The notes: generated by a model from the letters alone, not told the origin. A DNA stretch of 35,710 nt from Oxalobacteraceae bacterium (GCA_027490465.1 JAIXXZ010000106.1:1-35710); one strand, 5' to 3'; positions 16,746 to 24,947 are shown, counted from the stretch's first letter. Made by a program: numbers and translations.

Positions 16746-16798
16746 TTGACGGCCACTTTTAAACTGTCTACAGTTGTGTCGGCACTATTACAACACAA
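16746..16798 (+). promoter_or_regulatory. Predicted promoter with overlapping GntR-type operator
   Basis: TTGACG (16746-16751) and TACAGT (16769-16774), separated by 17 bases, form a good sigma-70 promoter pointing at the dehydrogenase genes. The palindrome AACTGT-CT-ACAGTT (16762-16775) overlaps the -10 box and has the GT-N2-AC core seen in operators of several FadR-subgroup regulators such as VanR. A second, wider inverted repeat TTGTGT/ACACAA lies at 16774-16798. The position fits repression by the divergent GntR-like protein. Confidence 0.55.
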
Positions 16799-16876
16799 GG
16801 GCGTCCGGCAGCAAATCGAAGTGCATCACGTTGCCACTGGCTCGCAGGCGGAGGTCCTTTTTCCTGGGGGGAGCTT

Positions 16877-17389
16877 ATGTCGATAGATTCGCAACTAGAC
16901 TCGCAGAGTCGCAGGGAAGCACTCGAAAGAATGTTCAAGGGGTCCCTTGCGGCGGGATCGCTGAGTGTTATTCCACCAGTACAAGCGGCAGATTCCGGCT
17001 TTACGGATGCTGAGCGCGCCATGCTCGAGGCAGTGGCCTACACGCTCTTCCCGCACGCATCACTCGACAAATCTCATTACGCGGCTGTTGCCACGGCTCT
17101 GCAGGGTGCGCTTGCTGCGGATGCGGCCAAACTGGCAAATGCCCGCGAGACACTAGCCACCCTTCAGCAGAGGGGGTTCCTATCAGCGTCTCAGTCAGAG
17201 CGAGAAAGCCAGTTGAGAGCTGTTGAGAAATCGGACTTCTTCGGTGTGGCCTATGGCACCACGCTCAATACCTTGTATTCAGATAAGGTGGTCTGGGCGA
17301 AGTTTGGCTACGAGGGCTCGGCAGTTGAACATGGGGGCTACATCAAGCGTGGCTTTAACAACATCAACTGGCTCCCACGCCGCAAGTAA
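16877..17389 (+). CDS. Gluconate 2-dehydrogenase subunit 3-like protein
   Basis: A 170-residue protein that begins with a Tat-like signal (SRREALERMFKGSLAAG, then AQAADS-like cleavage around residues 35-38). The mature part matches the small subunit of membrane-bound gluconate dehydrogenases (FTDAERAMLEAVAYTLFPH, ending GYIKRGFNNINWLP). This subunit assists export and maturation of the GMC flavoprotein partner, which follows 13 bases downstream. The ribosome site GGGGGGAG precedes the ATG. No cytochrome c subunit gene is adjacent. Confidence 0.8.
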   Translation: MSIDSQLDSQSRREALERMFKGSLAAGSLSVIPPVQAADSGFTDAERAMLEAVAYTLFPHASLDKSHYAAVATALQGALAADAAKLANARETLATLQQRGFLSASQSERESQLRAVEKSDFFGVAYGTTLNTLYSDKVVWAKFGYEGSAVEHGGYIKRGFNNINWLPRRK

Positions 17390-17402
17390 CCGGAGACTCG
17401 CT

Positions 17403-18962
17403 ATGGCAACGACTTTTGCACACAACGATGATTCAGTGGTGGTGGTGATTGGCTCGGGCGCGGGCGGCGGTACGCTCTCGCACGATCTAACCCGACGTGG
17501 CATTAATGTGGTCTGTCTGGAGGCAGGCCCACGACTGGAAGCCAACACATTTGTGAATGATTACAACACCATGTTCATGCGTTTGTCGTGGTTGGACAAG
17601 CGCATTGGCGAGGGCGAACTGCTGGCGGGTCTTCCGGCCTGGATTTGCAAGGTGGTTGGGGGCACCAGTGTTCACTGGAACGCGGTTGCGCTTCGCTTCC
17701 GGAGTCAGGATTTCCGAACTAAGACGCTATTCGGGAACATCGAGGGCGCCAATTTGGCTGACTGGCCAATCAGCTATGCGGAACTCGATCCCTACTACGC
17801 GATGGCAGAGCGACGCATGGGTGTGACCGGCATTAATGGCAATCCGCCCATGCCCCAAAATAACGCGGGTCTGGTGATGGAGCATGGTGCGCGCAAGCTC
17901 GGGTTCAAGAAGGTTGGCGCCAGCCGGATGGCGATTAATTCCAAGAACCGAGACGGCAGACCGGCGTGCAAGCAGATTGGCTTTTGCGACACGGGTTGTG
18001 TGATTGGGGCGAAGTGGTCGACGCTCTACGTTGATGTGCCCAAAGCAGAGAAGACGGGTCACTTCGAATTGCGGCCCGAGTGCATGGCGCTCAAACTCAA
18101 TCACGATGCTACCGGTCGTGTGGTCAGCGTAACTTACGTAGACAAGGACAAGAAAATTCATGAGCAAAAATGCCGGGCAGTAGCGGTCGCTGGTAATGCG
18201 ATCGAAACGCCTCGCCTATTGCTCAACTCCGCCTCTTCCATGTTCCCCAACGGCATGGCGAACTCTTCGGGTCAGGTCGGTAAGAACTACATGACCCACG
18301 TGTCGGCGGGAATTTACGCATTCATGCCGGGCGAGGTGTACGGAGATCGCGGTACGCAGATGAACGGTATCATCAGCGACATGGAAGCGAATAACGAGAA
18401 ACGGGGTTTCGTGGGTGGCTACCATCTCGAGCGTCTCCCGGTGTTTGGTTTCCCATGGTTCCCATCGTTTCTCAAGCCGGGCGCTTGGGGTCAGGAGTAC
18501 GCTGGTTGGGTCGAGCAATATCGCAATGCGGTCAATATGTGGGTGTGTGGTGAAGACTTGCCGCAGCAGGCCAACGGTGTCACGCTGCATGCCACTGAAA
18601 AAGACCAGCATGATATGCCAGTACCGGTGGTGCGCTACAACTCCCATGCCAACGACAAGGCCATGCAGCAGCACGCAATCAAGACGGGTACTGATGTGTG
18701 GAACGCCGCTGGCGCCAAAAAAGTGTTTGAGCGTGGTCCGTGGCCAGCATCGCACAATATGGGTACCGCGCGAATGAGTGCAAAAGCAGCGGACGGTGTG
18801 GTGAATAAATATGGTCGGGCACATGACATACCCAACCTTTTCATTTCCGATGGCAGCCAGTTTACGACGAGCTCGGCGAACAATCCGACGCTAACCATTG
18901 TGGCACTGGCTATTCGGCAGGCTGAGCACATCGCAGGGCTCATGTCGCGCAAGGAGTTGTAG
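17403..18962 (+). CDS. GMC-family flavoprotein oxidoreductase (gluconate dehydrogenase-like large subunit)
   Basis: A 519-residue GMC oxidoreductase. I chose the ATG at 17403, preceded by GGAG, over an upstream in-frame start at 17223 that overlaps the previous gene. The N-terminal FAD-binding loop is GSGAGGG (17-23). The catalytic His/Asn pair lies in SHNMGTARM (about residue 450) and SSANNPTLT (about 493). Such enzymes oxidise sugar or alcohol hydroxyls and pass electrons to a cytochrome or quinone; gluconate itself is not proven, and polyols or other hydroxy compounds are equally possible. With the Tat-bearing subunit 3 it would work in the periplasm. A hairpin terminator follows at 18998. 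Confidence 0.85.
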   Translation: MATTFAHNDDSVVVVIGSGAGGGTLSHDLTRRGINVVCLEAGPRLEANTFVNDYNTMFMRLSWLDKRIGEGELLAGLPAWICKVVGGTSVHWNAVALRFRSQDFRTKTLFGNIEGANLADWPISYAELDPYYAMAERRMGVTGINGNPPMPQNNAGLVMEHGARKLGFKKVGASRMAINSKNRDGRPACKQIGFCDTGCVIGAKWSTLYVDVPKAEKTGHFELRPECMALKLNHDATGRVVSVTYVDKDKKIHEQKCRAVAVAGNAIETPRLLLNSASSMFPNGMANSSGQVGKNYMTHVSAGIYAFMPGEVYGDRGTQMNGIISDMEANNEKRGFVGGYHLERLPVFGFPWFPSFLKPGAWGQEYAGWVEQYRNAVNMWVCGEDLPQQANGVTLHATEKDQHDMPVPVVRYNSHANDKAMQQHAIKTGTDVWNAAGAKKVFERGPWPASHNMGTARMSAKAADGVVNKYGRAHDIPNLFISDGSQFTTSSANNPTLTIVALAIRQAEHIAGLMSRKEL

Positions 18963-18997
18963 CAACTCGCGAGCATTGCGGGGTAATTTACTCCCGC

Positions 18998-19033
18998 GAA
19001 CAAAGGCCCAGCAGTAATACTGGGCCTTTGTTC
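18998..19033. terminator. Bidirectional terminator hairpin between convergent genes
   Basis: A perfect 14-bp stem, GAACAAAGGCCCAG with CTGGGCCTTTGTTC and the 8-base loop CAGTAATA. It lies between the GMC gene ending at 18962 (plus) and the epimerase gene ending at 19128 (minus), so it can serve both. The T and A tracts inside the stem act as the U-run in either direction. Nothing else is visible in the 165-base gap. Confidence 0.85.
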
Positions 19034-19127
19034 ATTTGGGTTTGACGCGCAGACGTGTAAACGTGATTTCAATGCGATCAGTGGCGTACTGCTCGAGATT
19101 GACGCTCCTCGTTTGCACTGCCGGTAT

Positions 19128-20102
19128 TCAGCGCGGCACGTAGCTGCGGTACCAGTCCGCCCAGTGCTGCAGACCTTGACTGAGTGGTGTCGAGGGCGCG
19201 AAACCCACATCGCGGCGCAGATCATCGGTGTCTGCGTAAGTGACAGGTACATCGCCTGGCTGCATGGGCATAAAGTTTTTCTTCGCTTCTACACCCAACA
19301 CGCGCTCGAGCGTGCCAATGAAATCCATCAGCTCGACGGGTTGGTGGTTACCGATGTTGTAGAGGTGATAGGGCGGTGCGCCGGTCGGCGCCTGATCAAG
19401 CACGCGCAGCGTTCCTTCGACGATGTCGTCGATGTAGGTGAAGTCGCGCTGCATCTTGCCGTGGTTGAAGACATCAATCGTGCGACCTTCGAGAATCGCA
19501 CTAGTGAACAGCCAGGGTGACATATCCGGACGACCCCAGGGGCCATACACGGTGAAGAAGCGCAGACCTGTCGTGGGTAGGCCGTAGAGATGGCTGTAGC
19601 TGTAGGCCATCAACTCATTCGATTTTTTGGTGGCCGCATACAAGCTGACCGGATGATCGACCGGATCTCCTACGGCAAAAGGTACCTTGGTGTTCGCGCC
19701 ATAGACACTTGATGAACTCGCATAGACAAGATGCTGCACACCATGATGCCGGCATCCTTCGAGAATATTCACGAAACCCACCAGATTACTCTGCACATAA
19801 GCATGCGGATTTTTCAGTGAATAGCGCACGCCGGCTTGTGCGGCGAGGTGAAGCACGCGTTCCGGGCGCACTTCGGTGAACAGCTTCTCAAGCGCATCGC
19901 GGTTGGCGATGTCCGTCTCAATAAATCTGAAACCGGGGTGGGAGGTGAGCTGCGCGAGCCGGGCCTGCTTTAGGCGCGGGTCGTAGTAATCATTCAGGTT
20001 GTCGATGCCGATCACCTGATGGCCTTGTGCCAGCAGTCTTGCGCTGCAATGCATGCCGATAAAGCCAGCGGCGCCTGTGACAAGGATGGGTGAAGTGTTC
20101 AT
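19128..20102 (-). CDS. NAD-dependent epimerase, UDP-glucuronate 4-epimerase-like
   Basis: A 324-residue extended short-chain dehydrogenase. The Rossmann loop is TGAAGFIG (9-16), the catalytic segments SSSSVYG (129-135) and YAATK with Tyr155/Lys159. SLYAATKKSNELMAYSYSHL followed by GLRFFTVYGPWGRPDM is typical of UDP-glucuronate 4-epimerases (LpsL, CapI/GAE types), which form UDP-galacturonate; UDP-glucose and UDP-GlcNAc epimerases differ here. It overlaps the PAP2 gene by four bases (ATGA), so the two are translationally coupled. The divergent glycosyltransferase genes suggest the product is used for envelope glycolipids. Substrate assignment is from pattern only. Confidence 0.85.
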   Translation of the reverse strand: MNTSPILVTGAAGFIGMHCSARLLAQGHQVIGIDNLNDYYDPRLKQARLAQLTSHPGFRFIETDIANRDALEKLFTEVRPERVLHLAAQAGVRYSLKNPHAYVQSNLVGFVNILEGCRHHGVQHLVYASSSSVYGANTKVPFAVGDPVDHPVSLYAATKKSNELMAYSYSHLYGLPTTGLRFFTVYGPWGRPDMSPWLFTSAILEGRTIDVFNHGKMQRDFTYIDDIVEGTLRVLDQAPTGAPPYHLYNIGNHQPVELMDFIGTLERVLGVEAKKNFMPMQPGDVPVTYADTDDLRRDVGFAPSTPLSQGLQHWADWYRSYVPR

Positions 20103-20827
20103 GATTGTGCGGCTTGGTTGGATTCGCCAGCGTCGGCGTCGTCACGTGGAGATCGAAGCATCAGACTGGCGAGGATCGCAGAGCTTAAATAGACCACCCA
20201 GAAAGCGAAAACGATATCGGAAAAAAAATGTCCGCCCTGAATCATGCGGCCCAATCCTACCAGGCTGCCGAGTGCGATACCCGCGATCAGCCAGCGACGT
20301 CGTCGCGTGGTCCAGTAGAGGCCGATCAGCGCAAAACCTGCAGCGGCATGGCCGCTGACGAAAGAGCAGTTGCGGTCGCATTGAGCGGCGGGATGCAGAG
20401 GCGGTGAATAGCTGCGATCACCGCCAAATTGCGTGACTTGTGAAGGTCGAGCGCGGCCCCAGTGATCTTTCAGGCCGCTGTTGACGAGTAATACGGGCCC
20501 AGCCACGATCATCGCCAGCAAAAACAAGGCAGCATTGCGCTTGGCCGGTACCGGAACGCGTCGCGTCATCGCGTAGGCGAGATAGGCCAGCAGCGCGACA
20601 ACCACCCAGCCAACGGAGCGAGCCTTGAACAATTCGTAAGAGAGCAGTACCGGCGGCAGCTGGCTCCAGTGAAAGCCGGTGTCGGGCTCGTAAAACCAGG
20701 AGGCGACGTGAAGATCAAGATCAGGAAAGACGGCAAACATCAGCACGCTTGCGGCGAACATCAGCAGACCGGTGCCGAAAGGCAGCATTGAGGACGTTGT
20801 CGGTCTCTGGTCAGGCAAGATCGTCAT
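20099..20827 (-). CDS. PAP2-family membrane phosphatase
   Basis: A 242-residue membrane protein with five or six hydrophobic segments and the acid-phosphatase motif set: KDHWGRARP (120-128), SGH (158-160) and GRMIQGGHFFSD (193-204). PAP2 enzymes remove phosphate from lipid phosphates or lipid diphosphates at the membrane surface, e.g. undecaprenyl diphosphate or lipid A phosphates; the substrate is not determined here. Its stop overlaps the epimerase start and it lies divergent to the flippase/GT2/GT39 genes, which fits recycling of a polyprenyl carrier or processing of lipid A. Confidence 0.85.
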   Translation of the reverse strand: MTILPDQRPTTSSMLPFGTGLLMFAASVLMFAVFPDLDLHVASWFYEPDTGFHWSQLPPVLLSYELFKARSVGWVVVALLAYLAYAMTRRVPVPAKRNAALFLLAMIVAGPVLLVNSGLKDHWGRARPSQVTQFGGDRSYSPPLHPAAQCDRNCSFVSGHAAAGFALIGLYWTTRRRRWLIAGIALGSLVGLGRMIQGGHFFSDIVFAFWVVYLSSAILASLMLRSPRDDADAGESNQAAQS

Positions 20828-20973
20828 CGGGGTGTGCCGTCAGCGAGAACTGGCAGCAGGTGCGGGAGAGGGCGTTCAAAACTGCCGAATTGTACTTGTT
20901 TAATGGTACCTTTACCCGTTTTTTGGGCGGCGCACGCCCTGCTGACGGGGGGGTGCCCCCAAGCCTATCCCGT

Positions 20974-21915
20974 ATGACATTGAATCACCCACGCATGAAG
21001 TACTTTGTAATGATCTCGCTCACTGGGGCGTTTGCCCTATGGCTGGTCGTGTCGGGGCAGGGCGCGCAGGTAATGACCGCATTGGGCACGCTGTCCGCGC
21101 CGCTGTTGCTGCTGTTGTTCGCCGGGATGATCGTGACCTACCTCTTGCGCGCGCTGCGGGTGTACTACGAATTCGGTGATGCCACGCGGGGTCGGTTTGG
21201 TGCCTGCCTGAAGCTGGTGCTAACGCATAACGCGCTGGTGAATGTGCTGCCCATGCGTGCGGGCGAGCTCTCGTTTCCGGTGCTGCTCAAACGCGAATTC
21301 GCGGTGCCCATGATGCGCTCGGGCGGCTCGCTGCTGTGGTTGCGTGCGCAGGATGCGATCATTCTGGCGACGCTCTCGGTGTTGGTCTGGCCGGGTCTTG
21401 CGTTGGCGCTGCGTATGGCGGGTGTGTCCTTGCTGATTATCGGTGGCATATTGCTGCCACATGTCGCGCAGCGTCTGCTGGCAAAATTCAGTACCGGCAA
21501 GCTGGGCGATGCGTGCGCTGCGCTGGCGGACTCGGCACATCATGCGCGTATTGGCTGGTTGTGGACCATCGCCAATTGGGTCGTGAAGCTGATGGTCTTG
21601 TCGCTGGTGTTTGCCCAATTGCTGGCTGCGGACTGGCAGGTCGGTGCTGCGGGTGCGGTGGGTGGCGAACTGGCGGCGATACTGCCGGTACAAGGTGTGG
21701 CGGGGATTGGCAGTTATGAAGCGGGTGCTGCCGCCGCACTGGCGCTGTCGGATATCGCGTGGGCCGATGGCCTCAAGGCCGCGTTTTCGCTGCACTTGCT
21801 GGTGCTCGCCAGTGCGCTGGTCTCCGCCGGTATGGCGCTGTTGGCATCGGCAATTTTCAGAAACCGCGTTGCATCAGACGATGCGCGCACAGATAAATCA
21901 TCACAGGAATCATGA
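20974..21915 (+). CDS. Flippase-like/lysylphosphatidylglycerol-synthase-TM-domain protein
   Basis: A 313-residue polytopic membrane protein from the ATG at 20974, or the ATG at 20995; neither has a clear ribosome site. The longer frame from 20749 overlaps the divergent PAP2 start and is not credible. About six to eight hydrophobic segments are present. The pattern RALRVYYEFGDATRG, then NVLPMRAGELSFPVLLKR and PVQGVAGIGSYEAGAA is typical of the UPF0104/AglD-like family whose members are proposed or shown to move lipids or lipid-linked sugars. It overlaps the GT2 start by four bases, so a role in handling the GT2 product is plausible. Confidence 0.75.
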   Translation: MTLNHPRMKYFVMISLTGAFALWLVVSGQGAQVMTALGTLSAPLLLLLFAGMIVTYLLRALRVYYEFGDATRGRFGACLKLVLTHNALVNVLPMRAGELSFPVLLKREFAVPMMRSGGSLLWLRAQDAIILATLSVLVWPGLALALRMAGVSLLIIGGILLPHVAQRLLAKFSTGKLGDACAALADSAHHARIGWLWTIANWVVKLMVLSLVFAQLLAADWQVGAAGAVGGELAAILPVQGVAGIGSYEAGAAAALALSDIAWADGLKAAFSLHLLVLASALVSAGMALLASAIFRNRVASDDARTDKSSQES

Positions 21916-22967
21916 GCACTGCCGATATGAAGTCCCACGATATGCCTGCGCACACACTGTCGCTGGTCATCCCCATGTATAACGAGGTCGACAATGTCGT
22001 GCCGATGCTCGATCGCGTTCATGAAGCGCTGGGCAATTATCCGCATCCATGGGAACTGGTGCTGGTGGATGATGGCAGCAGCGATGGCACTGCTGAAGCG
22101 ATTCGGCGCGAGTCGGCCCTGCGCGGTGCGCATGTACGTTTGATCGAGCTTGTGCGCAATTTCAAGCAAACGGCCGCGATGCAGGCGGGTATTGATGCGG
22201 CGCGCGGTGATGTGATTGCCACGCTGGATGGTGATCTGCAAAATGATCCTATCGATATTCCCCGTATGGTCGGCCGTCTGCTGAACGAGAACCTGGACCT
22301 GGTGGCGGGCTGGCGCAAAGACCGTAAAGACGGACTGTGGTTGCGCAAGATCCCGTCGCGCATCGCGAACCGACTGATCGCACGGCTCACGGGAGTGCAT
22401 CTGCGCGACTATGGTTGCAGTCTTAAAGTCTTCCGTGCATCGGTGCTTAAAAAATTGCGCTTGTACGGTGAGATGCATCGATTCATTCCAGCCTGGCTGT
22501 CAACCGTCACGCAGCCACGCCGCATTGCGCAGGAAGTGGTGCAACATCATCCGCGTGTACACGGCGTTTCCAAGTACGGTATCTCGCGCACCTTCCGTGT
22601 GCTGCTTGATTTGGTGTTTGTGTATTTTTTCATGCGCTTTCGCAGCCGTCCCGGTCATTTTTTTGGTGGCATCGGCATTGCTCTGGGTGCACTGGGTGGC
22701 GTGATCCTGTCGTATCTGTTCGCGCTCAAGCTGGTGTTCGGTGAATCCATCGGCGGCCGGCCCTTGCTGTTTGCGGGCTTCTTTCTGGTGATCGCTGCAG
22801 TGCAGATGGTGACGGCCGGTGTGCTGGCCGAAGTGCTGGCGCGGGTGCTGTTTGAATCGGGCGGGACACGTTCTTATTTTCTGCGCGATGAGTCTGCGCC
22901 ATCTGCCGATGAGGGCTGGCATCACGCATCCGATGCGAAAACCCATCATGCGGGGACTTCCCGATGA
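21912..22967 (+). CDS. Polyprenyl-phosphate glycosyltransferase, GT2 (ArnC/RgtE/DPM1-like)
   Basis: A 351-residue family 2 glycosyltransferase. Active-site motifs: IPMYNE (20-25), LVDDGSSDGT (51-60), DGDLQNDP (106-113) and the later WRKDRKDGLWLRKIPS with DYGCSLKVFR. Two C-terminal hydrophobic pairs (about residues 250-300) anchor it in the inner membrane, as in ArnC, RgtE and GtrB. These enzymes load a sugar from a nucleotide onto polyprenyl phosphate on the cytoplasmic face. With a UDP-uronate epimerase across the divergent promoter and a GT39 immediately downstream (four-base overlap), the product is predicted to be polyprenyl-phosphate-hexuronate. Confidence 0.85.
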   Translation: MSTADMKSHDMPAHTLSLVIPMYNEVDNVVPMLDRVHEALGNYPHPWELVLVDDGSSDGTAEAIRRESALRGAHVRLIELVRNFKQTAAMQAGIDAARGDVIATLDGDLQNDPIDIPRMVGRLLNENLDLVAGWRKDRKDGLWLRKIPSRIANRLIARLTGVHLRDYGCSLKVFRASVLKKLRLYGEMHRFIPAWLSTVTQPRRIAQEVVQHHPRVHGVSKYGISRTFRVLLDLVFVYFFMRFRSRPGHFFGGIGIALGALGGVILSYLFALKLVFGESIGGRPLLFAGFFLVIAAVQMVTAGVLAEVLARVLFESGGTRSYFLRDESAPSADEGWHHASDAKTHHAGTSR

Positions 22968-24448
22968 CAGTCACTGACGCGACGGCACAAAGCCGTTCGC
23001 GCAGCGCACTGCTGACCTTGCTGGCGCTGATCGTGTTGCTTGCGGGATGGCGCGCGATGGTCGCCGCCGGTGTGTCCTTGTCCGTGGACGAATCCTATTA
23101 CGTTGCCTGGTCGAAGTCGCCGGACTTTGGTTACTGGACCAAGCCACCCATGATCGCCTGGACTATCGGTGCAGCGCGCCTGTTGTGTGGTGAAAGCGCG
23201 GGTTGTGTGCGGCTGGTACCGGTGATTGCATTTCCGCTGTCGACGCTGCTGATGTTTGTGCTGGCGCGTCGCTTGGCCTTTACCGAGTGGCAGGCCTGTG
23301 TTGCAGCACTGGCATTCGCGACGCTGCCGATGACGTCTTTCTATGGCGTGGCAGCGACCACCGATGGATTGCTGCTGCTGTACTGGATCGCGGCGATGCT
23401 GTTCTTGCGCATCGCGCTGGAGGGCAATCGTATTGCCTGGCTGGTTGCGGGTGTCTTCATGGGACTGGCACTGCTCTCGAAATATTCTGCCGGTGTTTTT
23501 GCAGCCTCGGCTGCACTGGCGATGCTGCATCCGAGCTGGCGGCATTGGTGGCGCAGCCCCTGGCCCTGGTTTGCGGGACTGACGGCACTGCTGGTTTTCT
23601 CCCCTAATTTGTGGTGGAACTTTACGCACGGCTCGCCCACCTTTGCACATACCGCAGAGATATCCGAGCATGGTGGTTATTCTGCGCATCCTGCCGCCAT
23701 GCTGGAATTCTTGTTGGCGCAATTTCTGGTCGCTGGCCCCATCATCTTTGGCGGTTTTTTGGCGTGGTTGATCTCGCGCGAATGGCTGCCCAATCGCGCG
23801 GTCTCTGCAGACAGTTGGTTTCTGCTTTCTCTCTCATTACCTTTTCTCGCGGTGATCTCACTGCAGGCGCTGCTCTCGCGTGCGCATGCGAACTGGGCTG
23901 CACCGGCGATGGCGGCAGCCTGTCTGGCGGCCGTACATTTTTTGCTGCAGCGACGACGCTGGCTGGTGGCCTCTTTTGCTGTGAATGTGCTGCTGGCAGT
24001 GCTGCTGTATCACTTCGATGTACTGGTGCGTGAACCTTTGGGTTTGCAGCACACAGTGCGCACGGATCCTTTCTGGGCCACACGCAGCTGGCCGAATATT
24101 CATGCGCAGGTGAGGGAGGTGCTGCGCAATCCACCGTCGGGTAATGCGAATGTCAGAGTCGCGTCTGATGATCGCGCAGTGCTCGCACAATTACAGTGGG
24201 GGTTGGTGTTACCGCCGGGTTCTGCACTGGGTTGGCAGCGCGGCCCACGACCGGCTAATCACTTCGATCAGCATTTTCCGTTGCCTGCCAAGCTGGATGC
24301 GCCCGTGCTACTGGTGACGACTGCATCTGCGGCTGATGTGCTGGCCGCGTTTCCAACCGCGCAATCGGCAGGCACGGCGCGTTCCGAGGTGCTGCAAGGC
24401 AGACCGCTGAGTTTGCCAATGTGGTGGCTGCTGCCTGAAGCGCACTAA
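22964..24448 (+). CDS. Polyprenyl-phosphate-sugar-dependent glycosyltransferase, GT39 (ArnT/Rgt-like)
   Basis: A 494-residue GT-C enzyme with at least ten transmembrane segments across residues 15-400. The first periplasmic loop has VDESYYVAWS (Asp42/Glu43) followed by YWTKPPMIAW (57-66), the GT39/ArnT signature in which the Asp-Glu pair binds metal and substrate. Such enzymes take a sugar from a polyprenyl phosphate in the periplasm and attach it to lipid A, LPS core or protein. The hydrophilic C-terminal part (about 375-494) carries no motif I recognise. It overlaps the GT2 by four bases. Confidence 0.85.
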   Translation: MTVTDATAQSRSRSALLTLLALIVLLAGWRAMVAAGVSLSVDESYYVAWSKSPDFGYWTKPPMIAWTIGAARLLCGESAGCVRLVPVIAFPLSTLLMFVLARRLAFTEWQACVAALAFATLPMTSFYGVAATTDGLLLLYWIAAMLFLRIALEGNRIAWLVAGVFMGLALLSKYSAGVFAASAALAMLHPSWRHWWRSPWPWFAGLTALLVFSPNLWWNFTHGSPTFAHTAEISEHGGYSAHPAAMLEFLLAQFLVAGPIIFGGFLAWLISREWLPNRAVSADSWFLLSLSLPFLAVISLQALLSRAHANWAAPAMAAACLAAVHFLLQRRRWLVASFAVNVLLAVLLYHFDVLVREPLGLQHTVRTDPFWATRSWPNIHAQVREVLRNPPSGNANVRVASDDRAVLAQLQWGLVLPPGSALGWQRGPRPANHFDQHFPLPAKLDAPVLLVTTASAADVLAAFPTAQSAGTARSEVLQGRPLSLPMWWLLPEAH

Positions 24449-24490
24449 GTAGCGTCGTATCTTTGATTGTCAGAGTCTGCTGCTGCGCGA

Positions 24491-24691
24491 CGAAAGACAC
24501 TGGATCCCCCCTTGCAGGGCGCGCCATGGCGAGTACGCCATGACCGTTGCGCGGGCAGACCGCATGCGGTCTGAAACCCCCGCGACACCTTTCGCCGGGA
24601 GCGAGTGGGGAATTCAGATCGCATGCGATCCGCCCACGCAGAAGTCATCACATGCAGGTGATGTCGGTAGTGTTTGAGGTGACCGTCATAT
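24491..24691. repeat. 201-bp palindrome-bearing repeat, copy 1
   Basis: First of two tandem 201-bp units that follow the GT39 gene. Inside are four palindromes: P1 CATGGCG-N4-CGCCATG (24525-24542), P2 CAGACCGCATGCGGTCTG (24556-24573), P3 GATCGCATGCGATC (24617-24630) and P4 CATCAC-N6-GTGATG (24646-24663). Three are centred on or contain ATGC. The unit has no credible gene: minus-strand frames read through it only because the period is divisible by three. It resembles dispersed intergenic repeats rather than a mobile element with a transposase. Confidence 0.75.
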
Positions 24692-24892
24692 CGAAAGAAA
24701 CTGGATCCCCCCTTGCAGGGCGCGCACTGGCTTGCAAGCCAGTGCCGTTGCGCGGGCAGACCGCATGCGGTCTGAAACCCCCGCTCCACCTTTCGCCGGG
24801 AGCGAGTGGGGAATTCAGATCGCATGCGATCCGCCCACGCAGCAGTCATCACATGCAGGTGATGACGGTAGTGGTTGAGGCGACCGTCATAT
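24692..24892. repeat. 201-bp palindrome-bearing repeat, copy 2
   Basis: Second unit, in direct tandem with copy 1 at exactly 201 bases. My manual comparison finds 16 differences, nine of them in the 30 bases around P1. P1 here is the perfect 20-base palindrome CACTGGCTTGCAAGCCAGTG (24725-24744). Three base pairs of the P1 stem changed on both arms (C-G to A-T, A-T to C-G, G-C to T-A), keeping the pairing. P2 is unchanged at 24757-24774, P3 at 24818-24831, and P4 (24847-24864) gains a wider stem. Confidence 0.75.
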
Positions 24893-24897
24893 TCCCA

Positions 24898-24927
24898 CCG
24901 TCATCCCGGCGAAAGCCGGGATCCAGT
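24898..24927. repeat. REP-like palindromic element
   Basis: The sequence CCGTCATCCCGGCGAAAGCCGGGATCCAGT has arms ATCCCGGC and GCCGGGAT around GAAA. It is a very common intergenic repeat type in Proteobacteria. It follows the tandem repeat and ends 20 bases before the stop of the indolepyruvate oxidoreductase on the minus strand, where the hairpin could act as its 3' end. Copies 1 and 2 also begin with ACTGGATCC, related to its reversed right end. Confidence 0.6.
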
Positions 24928-24947
24928 CTTTGTTTTATCTACGGACA

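Noticed and set aside
20749-20973. N-terminal extension of the flippase-like gene.
   Set aside because: It overlaps the divergent PAP2 start and its translation is Arg/Ser-rich, unlike a membrane protein start.
24445-24852. A minus-strand 135-codon frame and a plus-strand frame reading through the repeats.
   Set aside because: The repeated protein text is a by-product of the 201-bp period (divisible by three); no ribosome site and no protein-like composition.
24491-24892. Possible CRISPR array.
   Set aside because: Only two units of 201 bp, no short constant repeats with unique spacers and no cas genes.
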